Shown here piece by piece: positions 4,431-5,851 of a stretch of DNA of 5,851 nt; positions within the stretch are counted from its first letter, which is position 1; every line of letters begins with the position of its first letter. The notes below the pieces were generated by a model. It was not told where the DNA came from. It saw nothing but the letters and a program-made list of their open reading frames with translations, and did not search any database. The translations under genes were made by a program, and so were the position numbers. This DNA comes from an uncultured Prevotellaceae bacterium (GTDB lineage: Bacteria; Bacteroidota; Bacteroidia; Bacteroidales; Bacteroidaceae). The stretch spans positions 1-5,851 of the forward strand of contig CAMJAO010000146.1 in NCBI GenBank assembly GCA_946403615.1, written 5' to 3'.

Positions 4431-5851
4431 TTATGATGTTTTTGTTTGTTTCCTAAACCATACGAAGAACCATACGAGCGCTACTACAAGCGCACCCACA
4501 CCGAGTGAATAGCCTAACGTGCCGCTCCATGCGAAAGCCTGCGGGCTGACAAAGATAAACGTAGAGCAGACTGTCGTCATGAACAGAGCGGGAATCAACA
4601 TAACAATGAAGGGTTTCTTCTGCTGCACCAAGAACACAGTGACAGCCCACAGCATGAAGACTGACATAGTCTGGTTAGACCATCCGAACCAACTCCACAG
4701 GATATTGAACCCTTCCTTGTCATTCATCTGCCATACTAATATAGCGACAGCAGCAGCGAACATCGGGATACAGACATAAAGGCGTTTGCGAATGGACCTC
4801 TGTTCCACTTTCAAGAAATCGGCAATGATGAGACGCGCTGACCTGAAGGCCGTATCGCCACTGGTGATGGGCGCTGCCACGACACCGAGCAATGCCAAAA
4901 TACCGCCAACCACACCGAGCCAGTCATTACAAATGAGATTGACAATCGACGGCGCGTCATTGATGGCCGCAGCACCACCAGCTATCTGTTCAGAACCGGG
5001 GGTGGGCGAATCGTAGAAGAAATACATGGCCACAGTAGCCCATATCAGCGCGACGATACCCTCGGTAATCATAGCTCCGTAGAAGATGGGGCGTCCTTGT
5101 TTCTCACTCTTCATGCAACGCGCCATGAGCGGGCTCTGCGTGGCATGGAAACCACTAATGGCTCCGCATGCTATCGTGATGAAGAGATAGGGGAAGATGC
5201 TCTGCGAAGTGAGCGGTTCGACATTCAGTCCCTCCCACAACTCAGGTATATGCGGTTGTTTGATAATCAGCACCACCAGCAGTGCGGCTGCCATGAACAA
5301 GAGCGAGAATGCGAACAACGGATACACCTTGCCAATAATCTTGTCGATAGGCAACATCGTAGCAATGATGTAATAGGCAAAGATGACAATAATCCAAAAG
5401 ACATACTGTCCGAGATTTTCGGTTACAGCGGCAGGTTCCCACATATCGCCAAGAATTTTGGCGGGACTGAACACAAACACCGCACCGACCATCATCAAGA
5501 GGAATACGGAGAATACGAGCATGATCTTCTTAGTCTTTTCGCCCAAGAAGCGTCCGATAATCTCAGGTTGATTGGCACCTCCCAGCCTGACACTGAGCAT
5601 ACCGCTCATATAATCGTGCACGGCACCTGCGAAGATGCACCCCAACACAATCCAGAGATATGCCGACGGACCGAACTTCGCACCCATAATGGCACCGAAG
5701 ATAGGTCCTGTTCCTGCAATGTTGAGGAACTGTATCATGAAGATTTTCCATGGGGGCAGTACGATGAAATCGACACCGTCGGCTTTTGTGACGGCAGGAG
5801 TAGGTCTTTCGTCGGGGCCAATGATACGCTCTACGATTTTTCCGTAGATAA
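4431..5851 (-). CDS. cstA: CstA-family carbon starvation / pyruvate transporter, missing its first residues
   Basis: A polytopic inner-membrane transporter of the CstA family, whose characterised enterobacterial members take up pyruvate (and were earlier linked to peptides). The frame is open to the right edge: 472 codons are visible, starting IYGKIVERIIGPDERPTPAV, so the true start lies outside and perhaps 13-16 residues (a first helix) are missing. The methionine at 5738 is internal: homologous sequence continues upstream of it (ADGVDFIVLPPWKIF). Visible family signatures are FLNIAGTGPIFGAIMGA (41-57), FAGAVHDYMSGML (73-85), SGFHATQSPLMARC and SGDTAFRSARLIIADF, with about a dozen hydrophobic segments. 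At about 485 residues in total this is the short form typical of Bacteroidota; the E. coli protein is about 700. The C-terminus is short and charged (WFRKQTKTS). Substrate is inferred from the family. It appears to head the run cstA, barrel protein, recR. Confidence 0.93.
   Translation of the reverse strand, partial: IYGKIVERIIGPDERPTPAVTKADGVDFIVLPPWKIFMIQFLNIAGTGPIFGAIMGAKFGPSAYLWIVLGCIFAGAVHDYMSGMLSVRLGGANQPEIIGRFLGEKTKKIMLVFSVFLLMMVGAVFVFSPAKILGDMWEPAAVTENLGQYVFWIIVIFAYYIIATMLPIDKIIGKVYPLFAFSLLFMAAALLVVLIIKQPHIPELWEGLNVEPLTSQSIFPYLFITIACGAISGFHATQSPLMARCMKSEKQGRPIFYGAMITEGIVALIWATVAMYFFYDSPTPGSEQIAGGAAAINDAPSIVNLICNDWLGVVGGILALLGVVAAPITSGDTAFRSARLIIADFLKVEQRSIRKRLYVCIPMFAAAVAILVWQMNDKEGFNILWSWFGWSNQTMSVFMLWAVTVFLVQQKKPFIVMLIPALFMTTVCSTFIFVSPQAFAWSGTLGYSLGVGALVVALVWFFVWFRKQTKTS

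Noticed and set aside
4431..5738. CstA starting at the methionine at 5738
   Set aside because: The same frame stays open for another 37 codons to the window edge with sequence typical of the CstA N-terminus, so this methionine is internal.

Overview
The window reads as ordinary chromosomal DNA of a Bacteroidales bacterium, most likely a member of the Prevotellaceae. The support is: protein sequences typical of that group (short-form CstA, a Bacteroidales-type GNAT, and a GGGtGRT-associated IscU-like protein); three promoters with the Bacteroidota -7 box TAnnTTTG, two of them with a -33 TTG exactly 20 nt upstream; weak or AT-rich ribosome binding sites; and a tRNA without an encoded CCA end. 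No mobile element, CRISPR array, phage gene or defence system is visible. Genus-level placement is an inference.

Layout. The left edge (1-124, minus) holds the first 41 codons of an IscU/NifU-like iron-sulfur scaffold protein. It is divided by a 185-bp divergent promoter region from a plus-strand gene (310-786) for a cysteine-rich protein of the C_GCxxG_C_C putative redox family. This gene converges on a minus-strand tRNA-Asp(GUC) at 860-934, which has its own promoter and a strong intrinsic terminator. Everything from 996 to the right edge is coded on the minus strand. In transcription order: cstA (truncated at its 5' end by the window edge), a small outer-membrane beta-barrel protein, recR, a 94-bp gap with a 9-bp tandem repeat, a four-helix membrane protein of unknown function, a GT2 glycosyltransferase with an unassigned C-terminal domain, and a GNAT acetyltransferase.

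How the genes may work together. cstA, the barrel gene and recR are separated by only 19 and 24 nt, so they may share a transcript although their functions differ (nutrient uptake, outer membrane, recombinational repair). The membrane protein, glycosyltransferase and GNAT genes are joined by two successive ATGA stop/start overlaps, which suggests translational coupling and perhaps a shared role in envelope glycan synthesis. The left-edge pair is divergent and both members are cysteine-rich, which hints at redox or iron-sulfur metabolism, but this is only contextual. The points most worth a second look are the repeat in the leader of the three-gene unit, the C-terminal domain of the glycosyltransferase, and the uncharacterised membrane protein.
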